Shown in pieces: positions 26,453 through 35,956 of a DNA stretch of 51,094 nucleotides. The translations under genes and the position numbers were made by a program. Each line of letters opens with the position of its first letter. Positions within the stretch are counted from its first letter, which is position 1. Under the pieces are notes generated by a model. The model had not been told where the DNA came from and did no database searches. It saw only the letters and a list, made by a program, of their open reading frames with translations. This DNA is from DRYM01 sp964526225 (GTDB lineage: Archaea; Thermoproteota; Thermoprotei_A; EX4484-217-1): positions 1-51,094 of the forward strand of contig CAZGLL010000011.1 of the NCBI GenBank assembly GCA_964526225.1, written 5' to 3'.

Positions 26453-27475
26453 CTATTTCATTAATTTATAAATGACATTGAATATTCTCTCTACATCCGA
26501 AACGCTCACACCAAGCCTTTTAGCATATTTAAAGATCGATCTCAATGCGAGAAGAGCGTTAATAAATATTTTTGCACTGGACTTATTTAATGCTAAAACA
26601 AGCCTATATGCGCTATTGAACCATCTAAATTTCTCCAAGATGTTTTTAACGTAATCTAAAGGGCCATTATTCTCTACAATGTTTCTAAATAATATTTCAG
26701 CGCTTTTCATGGAGAAAGCTATTCCCTCCCCCGTTAACGGAAAAACAGTACCTATACTTTCGCCACAACCATAAATATTATCTTTAACTATGGGTCGACA
26801 TAAACTCGGAGGTAAGAGTCTAACATAGCTTTTACATTTGCATGTCACTAAGAATTTACTTTTAGCTAGACCATATCTTTTTATAATTTTACTTATGAGT
26901 TTTTCAATGTTCAGAACTTTATCTCCAGCACCAACATGCCAAAAACCGTTTTTCAATGGAAACATCCATGCATAACCTACTTCACCTAATTGCACGTAAA
27001 TTGTTCTTTCATCAAGCACTCCTTCTGTATCTTTAATTACATATTCGATCGTAGGTAATAGAAAGTCTTCCCTTAACTTTCCTAGTAAACTCCTTTTGAA
27101 ACCTGTAGCATCAACAATTATATTGTATTTCTTCGGAGGATCCGTAACATTAGCAAATTTAACATTAACGTTTTCTAGTAAATCGTAAATTAGTTTTGGT
27201 TTATTAAATGTTACAAGGTTTTGGACATCAATTTTTATGTCGTTAACGATGATGTTTTTTATTTTAGCATAAACGTAGTCTTTAAGTTTAAAACCTGCTT
27301 TTCTGAGAAGCCTATCTACTTCGTGAAATACTGTACCCCAAGCACAAAAACATCCTAGCCTTTTAGAGTCTGTGAAGACTGTTACGTCGATGTTTTCGTT
27401 GCTTAATAATTTTGCGAGAAAAGAACCAGCTATTCCGCCTCCAACAATGGCTATTCTCAAAGGCATCACTTCCAC
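26453..27475 (-). CDS. Geranylgeranyl-reductase-family FAD oxidoreductase
   Basis: Begins with the Rossmann fingerprint RIAIVGGGIAGSFLAKLL and shows the family markers CAWGTVFHEVD, VDATGFKRSL, WMFPLKNGFWHVGAG and PLTGEGIAFSMKSAEIL. These place it with flavoproteins that saturate isoprenoid chains, including archaeal lipid geranylgeranyl reductases. The first three residues may be untranslated, since the conserved part begins at M4. It overlaps the preceding methyltransferase by 10 bases. Whether it acts on membrane lipid or another prenyl compound is not visible. Confidence 0.8.
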   Translation of the reverse strand: MEVMPLRIAIVGGGIAGSFLAKLLSNENIDVTVFTDSKRLGCFCAWGTVFHEVDRLLRKAGFKLKDYVYAKIKNIIVNDIKIDVQNLVTFNKPKLIYDLLENVNVKFANVTDPPKKYNIIVDATGFKRSLLGKLREDFLLPTIEYVIKDTEGVLDERTIYVQLGEVGYAWMFPLKNGFWHVGAGDKVLNIEKLISKIIKRYGLAKSKFLVTCKCKSYVRLLPPSLCRPIVKDNIYGCGESIGTVFPLTGEGIAFSMKSAEILFRNIVENNGPLDYVKNILEKFRWFNSAYRLVLALNKSSAKIFINALLALRSIFKYAKRLGVSVSDVERIFNVIYKLMK

Positions 27476-28281
27476 TTAAATACTTTAAACACATGAATAA
27501 ATGCATATTTCGAAGGAACTAGTAAGCTAAAGAATCGGTCTAAGTGTTTGACTAATTCGTTTCTACGTCGCATACGCATTAGTATTTTTGACAATATCTC
27601 TAAGCTTTTAGGTAAGAGTCCTAGTATCATCCAGTATCCTACTGCTTTACTTTTCAAAATCTTGAAACCCACTATTCTGAGCTTGCATACTATTTCGTTA
27701 AACAACGATCCTTTCTCGTAAACGTAAGTAGGGGTTATATGTTCTGTTTGAAAAAGCACCATATCCTTCGGTATACCGTATTTTTTACTGTATGCCTCAA
27801 GCACTATTTTATTAAGCGTTGAAAATATGAGAACACCTTTTACTTTTAATGTTCTCCAAGCCTCTTTTAGAAAAGTATCTACTTCTTCAAGATGATTTAT
27901 TGTGAGTGTAGATAGTATCATATCGAAAGCTAACTTTCTAAATGGTAAGTATTCCATATCAGCAACTACGTACTCTATTTTTTCTGAGATTTTAGCGTAT
28001 TTGTTTTTAGCAATATAGATCATTTTATCGCTTATATCTAATGCTATCGTTAAATCGCTTATTTCTCTAAGTTTCTTTAGATATCTCCCTGTTCCTGCTC
28101 CAGCATCCAAGGAATATTTGGCTTTGAAATTTTCCAGAAAACCTGTTATAACGGGTTCTTCAGAAAGCTCCATAAGCCTTGTAATGAACAGTTTTTCTGA
28201 GAAATCATATTCTCTAGAGATTTCAGAGTATAACTGTCTTATTCCAAGCTTGCCCTGAAGAATTCTGGGTTTAAATCTCAT
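27466..28281 (-). CDS. Class I SAM-dependent methyltransferase (UbiE-like)
   Basis: Has motif I LDAGAGTGRYLKKL near residue 58, the acidic end of strand 2 in ALDISDKM, motif II around YVVADMEYLPF and the post-motif NHLEEVDTFLKEAWRTLK. The pattern is that of the Methyltransf_11/UbiE group. Overlap with the geranylgeranyl-reductase-family gene suggests they act on the same, possibly isoprenoid or quinone-like, molecule. The acceptor is not identifiable. Confidence 0.85.
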   Translation of the reverse strand: MRFKPRILQGKLGIRQLYSEISREYDFSEKLFITRLMELSEEPVITGFLENFKAKYSLDAGAGTGRYLKKLREISDLTIALDISDKMIYIAKNKYAKISEKIEYVVADMEYLPFRKLAFDMILSTLTINHLEEVDTFLKEAWRTLKVKGVLIFSTLNKIVLEAYSKKYGIPKDMVLFQTEHITPTYVYEKGSLFNEIVCKLRIVGFKILKSKAVGYWMILGLLPKSLEILSKILMRMRRRNELVKHLDRFFSLLVPSKYAFIHVFKVFKWK

Positions 28282-28328
28282 TGTTTCTAGTAAAGATAGA
28301 CTGCTTCGGAGAAATTAAATGTATTGTT

Positions 28329-29036
28329 TCAGCTTATGCCTAAATAAACCTTCGTTAAATCAGGTCTGCTTAAGAGATCGTTCGGGTGTCCTTCGAAAAT
28401 CTTTCTACCTGCTACAAGTAAGTATGCTTTATCGCCTATTTCGAGAGCTTTCTTAGCGTTCTGTTCTACAAGCAGTATCCCTATTCCATAATTATTTCTT
28501 AGTTCAACTATTTTTTCAAAAATGATCTTAGCTATTTTGGGAGCCATATTAGCTGTTGGTTCGTCTAAAAGCATCATTTTAGGTTTTCTTATTAGAGCCA
28601 TAGTCATAGCTAGCATTTGTCTTTCTCCACCACTTAATGTTCCAGCTTTTCTATCATAGTAGTTTCTCAATATTGGGAATAATTCAATTGCTTCCTCTAC
28701 AGGTATTGTTTCACCACTATGCATATATGCTGCTAATTCTAAATTCTCCTTAACTGTAAGGTTCATGAAGATGTTGTTTAGCTGTGGAAGATAGGTTAGT
28801 CCCAACTTAGCTATTTCATGCGGTTTCTTTTTAGTTATATCTTTACTTTCAAAAACAACTTTCCCCTCATAAATATTTGTTAAGCCGAAAATAGTTTTCA
28901 GAAGTGTTGATTTACCCGATCCATTAGGGCCTACAATAACTGTTATTTCCTTATTTTCAGCAGCTAAATTAATGTTGAAGAGTATTTGAAATTTACCATA
29001 GCCTGCATTTATATTCTCTAAGGTAAGTATTGGCAT
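28329..29036 (-). CDS. livF: LivF-type ABC transporter ATPase
   Basis: A 235-residue ATPase with Walker A GPNGSGKSTLLKTIFG, signature LSGGERQMLAMTMALI and Walker B MMLLDEPTANMAP, followed by the VEQNAKKAL switch region diagnostic for LivF. It follows LivG after six bases on the same strand. Works with LivG, LivH, LivM and the binding protein; permease genes are on the opposite strand 2.4 kb away. Confidence 0.92.
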   Translation of the reverse strand: MPILTLENINAGYGKFQILFNINLAAENKEITVIVGPNGSGKSTLLKTIFGLTNIYEGKVVFESKDITKKKPHEIAKLGLTYLPQLNNIFMNLTVKENLELAAYMHSGETIPVEEAIELFPILRNYYDRKAGTLSGGERQMLAMTMALIRKPKMMLLDEPTANMAPKIAKIIFEKIVELRNNYGIGILLVEQNAKKALEIGDKAYLLVAGRKIFEGHPNDLLSRPDLTKVYLGIS

Positions 29037-29042
29037 ATTACA

Positions 29043-29801
29043 TTATTCACCTAGGTATGCTTCTGAAACTTTCGGATTTTCAAGAACTTCTTCAGGCTTA
29101 CCTTTAGCTATAATCTTACCTCTATGCATAGCATAAACATAGTCTACGTACTGTAAGGCAACATCTAGTCTATGTTCGACTATTAAGAATGAAATACCAA
29201 GTTCCTTTTTAAGCTTAATTAAATGATTAAATATTTCATGAGCTAATTTAGGGTTAACACCAGCTATGGGCTCATCCATAAGTAACGCTCTTGGATCACT
29301 CATGAGAGCTCTTCCAGTTTCAACAAGCTTCATTTGTCCTCCACTTAATTTACACACAGGGTGATTCCATAGGTGATCAAGGTTTAAAAGTTCAAGTATC
29401 CTATAGGCTTTCCCAACCAATTCCTCCTCTCTTTTAAGCCACTTAAGCTTAAATATTGCATTAAGTAAGCTTTCCCCTTCATGAACTCTTGCAGCAACTA
29501 ATAAGTTCTCTAGAACCGTGAGGTTCGTGAATAATGAAGGTATTTGGAATGTTCTAACAAGCCCTACCTTATATATTTGATGTGGAGGTTTACCTGTAAT
29601 GTCCGTTCCATTAAACCTTATTCTTCCATGGTCAGGCTTGTATATTCCAGAAATTACGTTTATTAGCGTTGTTTTTCCTGAGCCGTTAGGACCTATTATC
29701 ATTGTAAGGCTTCTTTCCTCTACATCAATACTAACTCCGTTTAAAGCTATTATTCCTCCGAAACATTTTTTGACATTTTCGGTTTTTAGTATAGCAGGCA
29801 T
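29043..29801 (-). CDS. livG: LivG-type ABC transporter ATPase
   Basis: Walker A GPNGSGKTTLINVISG, the LivG-specific VRTFQIPSLF and ARVHEG blocks, signature LSGGQMKLVETGRALM and Walker B ALLMDEPIAGVNP. I place the start at the ATG at 29801, directly before the conserved first strand; a TTG at 29834 would add 11 residues. LivF follows at once. No stand-alone promoter was assigned; it lies 160 bases beyond the binding-protein gene. Confidence 0.9.
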   Translation of the reverse strand: MPAILKTENVKKCFGGIIALNGVSIDVEERSLTMIIGPNGSGKTTLINVISGIYKPDHGRIRFNGTDITGKPPHQIYKVGLVRTFQIPSLFTNLTVLENLLVAARVHEGESLLNAIFKLKWLKREEELVGKAYRILELLNLDHLWNHPVCKLSGGQMKLVETGRALMSDPRALLMDEPIAGVNPKLAHEIFNHLIKLKKELGISFLIVEHRLDVALQYVDYVYAMHRGKIIAKGKPEEVLENPKVSEAYLGE

Positions 29802-29963
29802 TTCTAATGCTCGCCCCAAATTCTCAATATTCAATACTGTAATTAAGGGAAAAGTGTGGGATATTTTAACTTTTCTGAAATAACCTAATAAAATAATTTT
29901 TCATGCATACTAGGTTAATGTAAAAAATGTTTTAAATATTACATTGATAGGGATTCCATTGGG

Positions 29964-31298
29964 CTAGCTGCTAAGCCACTGTATAGTATCTATTGCTGGA
30001 ATGTATCTACCAACATCTACCCATACGTATTTGCCATATTTCTCGACAACTTTGGCTATGGTGTAGTCTGTAGGTAATCTATCTCCTACTTCATCAAGCT
30101 TTGTCCACCCTGAAACACCAAAGTACTTTTCAGCAACATCAGGAAGTACTTTCGCTAATGCTTCGCTATCATATTTATCAGACTGTAGAATAGCTAATGC
30201 ATATATCCATGCAATATCGTAAATGTTTAACGTGTATGAGTCGGGTTCTACACCAAACTTAGACTTATAACGCTCCATAAACTCCGTCTTCTTGGGTGAT
30301 TCTGGGGGTACCATTAGTGTTGACATTACGTTAAGTTTAACCATTATGTCTCCTATTTGTTCAGCTATTTTTGTAGAATACGTTATACCGTCTGAACCGA
30401 ACCATTTTACTTGTGAAAGTACTGGATCGTTCGCTGCTAATGTTAAAACATTCATTCCATCATCTTCATATGATATTAGGAGAACTCCTACATCTTCACT
30501 TACGCCGAACTGTTCTACTAAGCTAGAAGCCTTTCTAACTTCAGCGGAAAGCTCTGTTGCTGCTGGATCATACTTTACACCTACCATTTGACCTCCTAAC
30601 TCTTCAAATCTTTCCTTTGCAATTTCGAATAAGCCTATACCCCAGTCATTGCCTCTATATATTACGACAGCTTTTCTAACTCCGCAATCCCACATTAGTT
30701 TCGCTAAAGCTTTCCCTTGGTAAATGTCTGTAACTACGTTTCTGAAAATATAGTCTCCAGCTATTGCTAAGCTGGGTGCTGTTGATGAAGGACTAAATAT
30801 AACTATTTTATTAGCGTCGGCATAGCTTTTTATAGCAGCTACTTCAGAACTTGCAGCCGGACCTATGATGAGCTTTATTCCTTTAGCAACCAACGTTTGA
30901 AGAGCTGCTAGAGCACCCTCGGGAGAGGTTTTAGTGTCTTCGATATAGAATTTGAACCTAACATTAAGACCCATTTTAGCTACGTAGTCGTTTATATCCT
31001 GTTCAGCTAGCAACATTGCGTTTTTCCACTTCTCACCAAACGACGATAAATCACCTGTAAGTGGTAGTAAAACCCCTATAGGTATCTCAGAAGGCAAAGC
31101 TGATGCAGCCTGAGTAACTGTTTCAGTTGTTGTAGCAGTTTCAGTAACAGTTGCTGTAACGCCTGCACCAGCAGTTACTGTTTCAGTTACTGTTGCTGTT
31201 TGTGCTGGAGCGCCACCTGCAAAAGCGTATACTAAACCTCCACCGATAATTAAACCTACTATTAATCCCGCAATTAGGTTAAGTAGAGCTTTTTCCAT
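29964..31298 (-). CDS. livK: Branched-chain amino acid/amide-type ABC transporter binding protein (LivK-like)
   Basis: An extracytoplasmic receptor of 444 residues. Residues 5-27 are a hydrophobic signal-anchor, 32-68 a Thr/Val/Ala linker with repeated TVTETVT, then IPIGVLLPLTGDLSSFG starts the type I periplasmic-binding fold typical of LivJ/LivK and UrtA. The ATG follows a near-perfect GAGGTGAT. The ligand class (branched amino acids, urea, short amides, aromatic acids) cannot be read directly. The position beside a carbamoyltransferase/amidohydrolase block leaves an amide or ureido ligand open as an inference. Confidence 0.88.
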   Translation of the reverse strand: MEKALLNLIAGLIVGLIIGGGLVYAFAGGAPAQTATVTETVTAGAGVTATVTETATTTETVTQAASALPSEIPIGVLLPLTGDLSSFGEKWKNAMLLAEQDINDYVAKMGLNVRFKFYIEDTKTSPEGALAALQTLVAKGIKLIIGPAASSEVAAIKSYADANKIVIFSPSSTAPSLAIAGDYIFRNVVTDIYQGKALAKLMWDCGVRKAVVIYRGNDWGIGLFEIAKERFEELGGQMVGVKYDPAATELSAEVRKASSLVEQFGVSEDVGVLLISYEDDGMNVLTLAANDPVLSQVKWFGSDGITYSTKIAEQIGDIMVKLNVMSTLMVPPESPKKTEFMERYKSKFGVEPDSYTLNIYDIAWIYALAILQSDKYDSEALAKVLPDVAEKYFGVSGWTKLDEVGDRLPTDYTIAKVVEKYGKYVWVDVGRYIPAIDTIQWLSS

Positions 31299-31469
31299 GT
31301 ATTTATCACCTCATCATCGAAAGATTTATATTGTGGACTATTAAGGTTTAATTCAAGCACTAGGTAGTATATATATGTTTTTCTTATAGGTTGAATAGAA
31401 ATAAACTTAAAAAAGGGTGTCCAATATTTCCCACTACAATAGTCCTCCTTAACCTGGGGCTTCGGGGAA
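31299..31469. promoter_or_regulatory. Divergent promoter region of the split liv operons
   Basis: The binding-protein/ATPase operon and the permease operon diverge from this 171-base region. TATATATA at about 31367-31376 may serve the minus-strand transcript and AACTTAAAAA near 31402 the plus-strand transcript. Shared control would keep the two halves of the transporter balanced. The boxes are weakly defined. Confidence 0.35.
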
Positions 31470-32414
31470 ATGAATGTTACTTTGCTAATAGACGCGATAA
31501 TCTTTGGCAACCTGCTAGTGTTACTATCGATAGGGCTTACCCTAACCTATATTACGCTTAAAATACCTAATTTCGCGCATGGAGATTTCGCAACTGTTGG
31601 AATGTATGTTGCTTACTACTTTCTAGTATTCCATAAAATTAGCCCGTATCTCACATTACCGTTTGCTTTTCTCGTTTCAGGTACAATAGCTTTACTATCG
31701 TATTTGCTTGTGTTTAGACCTCTGAATAATAGGGGCATGAGTATTGTTGGGTTAATGGTTGCTTCAATAGCTATTGAGGTAGCTTTAAGGTCAACATTGC
31801 ATATTTACGCTGATAGTTTAACCAATATTTACAAGGTTATTTCTAGAGGTTTCATCTTTAGGGATTTCGGAATAGAAATAAGCAAAACACTCTACATACC
31901 TGGATTACTTATAGTTTCTTCAATACTAACTTTAGCATTAGTAATTTCGCTTTACATTTTACTTACAAAAACAAAGTTCGGAATCGCTATGAGAGCCGCT
32001 ATCGAGAACCCTGACTTAGCGGAAGTTTTAGGCGTCGACGTTAATAAAGTGTATGCTGTTTCATGGTTCCTAGCTGGGGGATTAGCAGGCTTAGCTGGAG
32101 CATTAGTGCCTTTTAGAATGGCTACGGATCCGGAAATAGGTTGGATGCTTCTACTGAGAGTGTTTTCATCGTCGATTCTAGGAGGATTATCAAGTATCTA
32201 CGGGGCAATGCTTGGAGGATATATTGTAGGATTTGCTGAAGTCATAGGAATACAGGTTCTTTCAAATCCACCATTTAACCTTTCCACAGCTTACAGACCT
32301 GCAATACCTTTCGCAATACTCATAGCAACATTGCTTCTTATGCCTGAGGGATTAGCTTCGAAAATTAAGCTTGAGAAAATAGCTGCCAAAATAAGAGGGG
32401 TTAGAGGGCAATGA
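31470..32414 (+). CDS. livH: LivH-type ABC transporter permease
   Basis: A 314-residue polytopic permease. It opens LLIDAIIFGNLLVLLSIGLTLTYITL-like hydrophobic sequence and has NFAHGDFATVGMYVAYY near residue 33, the hallmark of LivH. The coupling loop AIENPDLAEVLGVDVNKVYAVSW and GGLAGLAGALV near 190-210 are also typical. The last four bases overlap livM. It is read away from the binding-protein and ATPase genes of the same transporter. Confidence 0.92.
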   Translation: MNVTLLIDAIIFGNLLVLLSIGLTLTYITLKIPNFAHGDFATVGMYVAYYFLVFHKISPYLTLPFAFLVSGTIALLSYLLVFRPLNNRGMSIVGLMVASIAIEVALRSTLHIYADSLTNIYKVISRGFIFRDFGIEISKTLYIPGLLIVSSILTLALVISLYILLTKTKFGIAMRAAIENPDLAEVLGVDVNKVYAVSWFLAGGLAGLAGALVPFRMATDPEIGWMLLLRVFSSSILGGLSSIYGAMLGGYIVGFAEVIGIQVLSNPPFNLSTAYRPAIPFAILIATLLLMPEGLASKIKLEKIAAKIRGVRGQ

Positions 32415-33463
32415 TCTTAGGGATAGCAGATCCAGTAAGGTTCGCCATAGATGTTTCAGCTTTTTTCTCAATATACTTAATGCTTTCAATAAGTCTCAAT
32501 TTAGAGTATGGATACACTGGAATTTCTAATTTCGGAAAAGTTCTTTTCCTCGCAGGAGGAGCTTTTACCGTTGGAGCACTAGCTACGAGAACAATAATGA
32601 ATTTTTACTCATCACAAATAGGTAACTACGGTCCCTACTGTACAGCAAATGTGGTGTACGCTACAGAAGCATCTAAGATCTTAGCTAATAATCCATCGTT
32701 AGCCATAGCGTTGTTCATTAGCCTACTAATATTAGGTGCAATTGTTGGCGGTATTTTAGGATACCTAGCATCATACCCCGCCATAAGGCTTAAGGAGAGC
32801 TATTTGGGAATAACGCTTCTTGCAAGCGGAGAACTTCTAAGAATAATAGCTAGAAACTACGATCCTCTAATATGCGGATCACTTGGCGTTTCAGTACCCG
32901 ACATTTTAGCATGGCTACCTGTAAGTATCAAGGAGGTAGTTCAAGTCGGAATAATGCTAACAATAGCTTTCATAACATGGTATTTTGTCGAGAAACTGGC
33001 TAGATCGCCTTTTGGAAGACTAATAAGAGCCATCAGAGATAACGAAGTTGCTGCAGAAGCTTTCGGAAAAAATGTTGTTAAAATTAGAATGCAAGTTTTA
33101 GTAGCAGGTTCGGCGATAGCTGGAATAGCCGGTGCCCTCTACGCTTTTTACACTAAATCCGTATATGCAGACGACTTTATGCCGATAAGAACATTCATAG
33201 TTTGGGTAATGGTTATCTTAGGTGGAGCAGGAAACAATATTGGAGCAGCACTCGGAGCATTAATATATGTACTAACGGAAAGACTTATCATGCAATATAA
33301 ACACATGATCCCTGCACCTTTCGACGTAAACTATTTAAGCTACATAATATTTGGAATAGTCCTAATCCTAATACTACTCTATAGACCTCAGGGAATACTA
33401 CCGGAAAAACCAAGTAAGACCATAAGTTTCGAAAAGGTTATTAAGAAAATTAAGCAGGAGTAA
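32411..33463 (+). CDS. livM: LivM-type ABC transporter permease
   Basis: The second permease, 350 residues, with SLNLEYGYTGISNFGKVLFLAGGA near residues 29-52 (family NLxxGYxGxxxFG), the coupling segment RAIRDNEVAAEAFGKNV and the C-terminal RPQGILPEKP common to LivM. Translation is coupled to livH by an ATGA overlap. It carries a 30-residue insertion with two cysteines in its first external loop. The gene converges with the ModA-like gene, overlapping 14 bases. Confidence 0.92.
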   Translation: MILGIADPVRFAIDVSAFFSIYLMLSISLNLEYGYTGISNFGKVLFLAGGAFTVGALATRTIMNFYSSQIGNYGPYCTANVVYATEASKILANNPSLAIALFISLLILGAIVGGILGYLASYPAIRLKESYLGITLLASGELLRIIARNYDPLICGSLGVSVPDILAWLPVSIKEVVQVGIMLTIAFITWYFVEKLARSPFGRLIRAIRDNEVAAEAFGKNVVKIRMQVLVAGSAIAGIAGALYAFYTKSVYADDFMPIRTFIVWVMVILGGAGNNIGAALGALIYVLTERLIMQYKHMIPAPFDVNYLSYIIFGIVLILILLYRPQGILPEKPSKTISFEKVIKKIKQE

Positions 33464-34214
33464 AACCTTTCTCAACAAATATTCTTCTAGAATCTTCAGT
33501 TTTAAGAAACTTTACAAATTCCTTGGAAAGTTTCTCATTTGTAGTTGTTGTTAAAACAACAGCATAAACGGGGTACTTTACATTATATTTGCTGTTTATT
33601 TCAACATAGTCTAAACCATAAGATATAGCGATAGCTCTCCACACTATTGCAACATTGATAGCTCCAGTTTTAATATATGTTGCTAACTCATTAACAGTTG
33701 ATGTGAAAACCGCTGTTTTATTATAAACAGCACCTGCAATACCAGCTCTTTCTAAAATTTCCTTAGCAGCTCTTCCAATAGCAGGAACTCTAGGGTCACC
33801 TAAACCTACTTTTACATCAGATCTTAGGAGGTCGGAAAGTGAAGTTATCTTTTTAGGATTACCTCTTGCGAAAGCAATAACAGGTGTAAACACTAATACC
33901 TTACTGTACAATTTTACGTAACCTTTCTCTTCCAACTTATCGAAATATAGGGGGTCAGCAACTATAAAGACATCACCTATTTTAGAAGCGAAAAACTGAG
34001 AAGCTATTGCTCCTACTCCACCATAGGTTATTTCAATAGTTACACCATATTTGCTTTCAAACAACTTAACTATTTCATCCATAGCAGGTTTAAGACCAGC
34101 ACCACAATAAACGAAAACCTTATTTTTTGCATGCATAGGTACCTTCACAAATAAAACTAACGTAAGCATTAGAAGTAACATAGTTATTACTAACGCTTTT
34201 GCCTTATTACCCAT
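33450..34214 (-). CDS. ModA-like molybdate/tungstate ABC transporter binding protein, orphan
   Basis: A 254-residue class II binding protein with an N-terminal hydrophobic segment (8-24). Family blocks include VYCGAGLKPAMDEI, GDVFIVAD, PVIAFARGNP, VGLGDPRVPAIGRAAKEIL and a C-terminal VVLTTT-like strand. Together these resemble ModA oxyanion receptors. No permease or ATPase gene adjoins it. The window contains a tungsten-type aldehyde oxidoreductase and a MoaD-like gene, so molybdate or tungstate is the likely ligand, though sulfate-like or other oxyanions cannot be excluded. Confidence 0.75.
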   Translation of the reverse strand: MGNKAKALVITMLLLMLTLVLFVKVPMHAKNKVFVYCGAGLKPAMDEIVKLFESKYGVTIEITYGGVGAIASQFFASKIGDVFIVADPLYFDKLEEKGYVKLYSKVLVFTPVIAFARGNPKKITSLSDLLRSDVKVGLGDPRVPAIGRAAKEILERAGIAGAVYNKTAVFTSTVNELATYIKTGAINVAIVWRAIAISYGLDYVEINSKYNVKYPVYAVVLTTTTNEKLSKEFVKFLKTEDSRRIFVEKGFTPA

Positions 34215-34396
34215 AAATTATAACACCGAAGAATAATAAGAACGCTTACTCTTATTAATAATAGCGTAAATATAGGTATTTTACATCGATTATATAGGTG
34301 CATTTATTTCCGAATAAACGGTTTTAATGGTTTAATGGAAATGTTGGTGTTATAGTATTTGAGTTTATCTAAAATAAGCTAAGTTAAAGTTTGATG

Positions 34397-35605
34397 CTAT
34401 AGTATTTTAGAAATTTTATCTAGTGCTTCCACAATGTCTCCTTCATTTACCGAACTAAATGAGAATCTTATATGATTATAGCTTGATGGACCGCATACTT
34501 CACCAGGTATTGTCGCTACATGTGCTTTCTCAAGTAGGTAGTCTGCTAGCTCAATACTAGCTTTGAAGCCATGTTTCTTCATATAGGCTTCCATGTTAAC
34601 AAACATGTAGAATGCTGCTTGGGGTTTAAATGGTTTTGCTTCGGGAAGCTTCTCTCTTATTTCCTTGTAAAGTACGTCTCTTCTCTTCCTATATTCATTT
34701 ACAACGTATTTAGTATATGTGTTTCTTAGCTTATTTCTTAAAAAGTAAACTACCGCGTGTTGGGCTATCGAAGGAGTATTCAGTGTTATGTATTCTTTAG
34801 CTTTCTTCACTTCCTTAATGAGTTCTTCGGAGCCATAAATGTAACCTATTCTCCATCCGGAAAGGCCTGTATCTTTAGAGAACGAACCTATAATACCTAT
34901 TTGATCACGTATATTTTCAAACCTATACATCGGTACATGTTTTCCTTCGAAAATCATGAACTGATATGTTTCGTCACTAAGTACCCAGAAACCGTAGTCT
35001 TCAGCTAAATCAGCAATGGCTTTAGCTTCTTCAATCCCTATTATCCTACCTGTAGGGTTATCGGGGGTTATTAGAATTAGAGCTTTAGTTTTCCTACTAA
35101 CTTTCTCCATTAAATCATCTATATCGGGTTGATAACCCTTTTCCTCAACTGTTCTCACAAAAACGGGTTTTCCTCCAACTAAATTAACTAAGGGTTCATA
35201 TTCTAAAAATGTTGGATCGAAAAGAACTACCTCGTCACCTTCGTTAACCGTAACTAGTAATGATAAGTAAAGAGCTTCTTCACCACCAGTTGTTATTATG
35301 ATTTGTTTTTCAGGATGTATTTCGAAATCATATGTTCCTCTTAAATCATCTGAAATAGCTTCTCTAAGTTCTCCAATACCCTCAATAGGCGTGTACTTGT
35401 ACAGTTGAGGAAAATCTTGAACTAAAAGTTGGCTTAAATACCTCCTTAATTCCATTGGTGGTTGAAAACCCGGCTGACCAGCTGAGAAATCATATATTTT
35501 CACACCTTTAGATTGAAGCTCCCAAGTCTTACTTAGAAGTCTAGCTACAAGAGAAATTCTAAGTTTAGATATCCTAGTTGAAATTTTTCTTACCAGATCA
35601 AACAC
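34397..35605 (-). CDS. Class I/II PLP aminotransferase (aspartate-aminotransferase family)
   Basis: A fold-type I aminotransferase of 402 residues. It has FSAGQPGFQPP near the N-terminus, ITTGGEEALYLSL near 107, DNPTGRI near 183 and the PLP lysine in SFSKDTGLSGWRIGY near 243-257, followed by the C-terminal arginine strand IRFSFSS. The SKDTGLSGWRIGY sequence is a variant of the usual SKxxxxxGxRxG. Amino-donor specificity cannot be told. It stands alone between the ModA-like gene and a 350-base gap. Confidence 0.88.
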   Translation of the reverse strand: MFDLVRKISTRISKLRISLVARLLSKTWELQSKGVKIYDFSAGQPGFQPPMELRRYLSQLLVQDFPQLYKYTPIEGIGELREAISDDLRGTYDFEIHPEKQIIITTGGEEALYLSLLVTVNEGDEVVLFDPTFLEYEPLVNLVGGKPVFVRTVEEKGYQPDIDDLMEKVSRKTKALILITPDNPTGRIIGIEEAKAIADLAEDYGFWVLSDETYQFMIFEGKHVPMYRFENIRDQIGIIGSFSKDTGLSGWRIGYIYGSEELIKEVKKAKEYITLNTPSIAQHAVVYFLRNKLRNTYTKYVVNEYRKRRDVLYKEIREKLPEAKPFKPQAAFYMFVNMEAYMKKHGFKASIELADYLLEKAHVATIPGEVCGPSSYNHIRFSFSSVNEGDIVEALDKISKIL

Positions 35606-35956
35606 CTCTATGCATTGTTGTATAAAGAGAGTATAGATTATAATTAAATAATTCTCAAGGTAAGTATTAGGGAAAAATATAAAAACCGGAATTTAGGATG
35701 TGCAATTTCAAAGTCCATCGATACATAATTACGTAACATGGCTTAGTAACATCAGAGAAAATGCGAGCTTGAGATAGGAAAGTTTTTACCACTATGTTTT
35801 TTAACTATATTTAAACCCCGTTTAAAGCATTTTTATGATTATTATTTTAACCTTTCCTTTAACGAAGTTTAAATAGCATTCCTTAAAAGTTTAAATGTTT
35901 TTCAGTAATCCTTAAGTTTAAAAATTTAGATTCTTTAGCCTTAGAGGGTAAACTAG
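35606..35956. other. Gene-free interval
   Basis: 351 bases without a credible frame. It is very AT-rich and contains the heptamer GTTTAAA or close variants four times between about 35838 and 35930. The last copies are in position to be TATA elements for TtuA at 35957. I see no tRNA, box C/D pattern or stable hairpin. Confidence 0.4.

Noticed and set aside
31274..31510. Minus-strand frame across the liv promoter region
   Set aside because: Overlaps the starts of livK and livH, has no family resemblance and no ribosome site.
35606..35956. Possible small RNA or tRNA in the 350-base gap
   Set aside because: No T-loop-like GGTTCRA, no box motifs and no stable stems; only repeated TTTAAA-type sequence.
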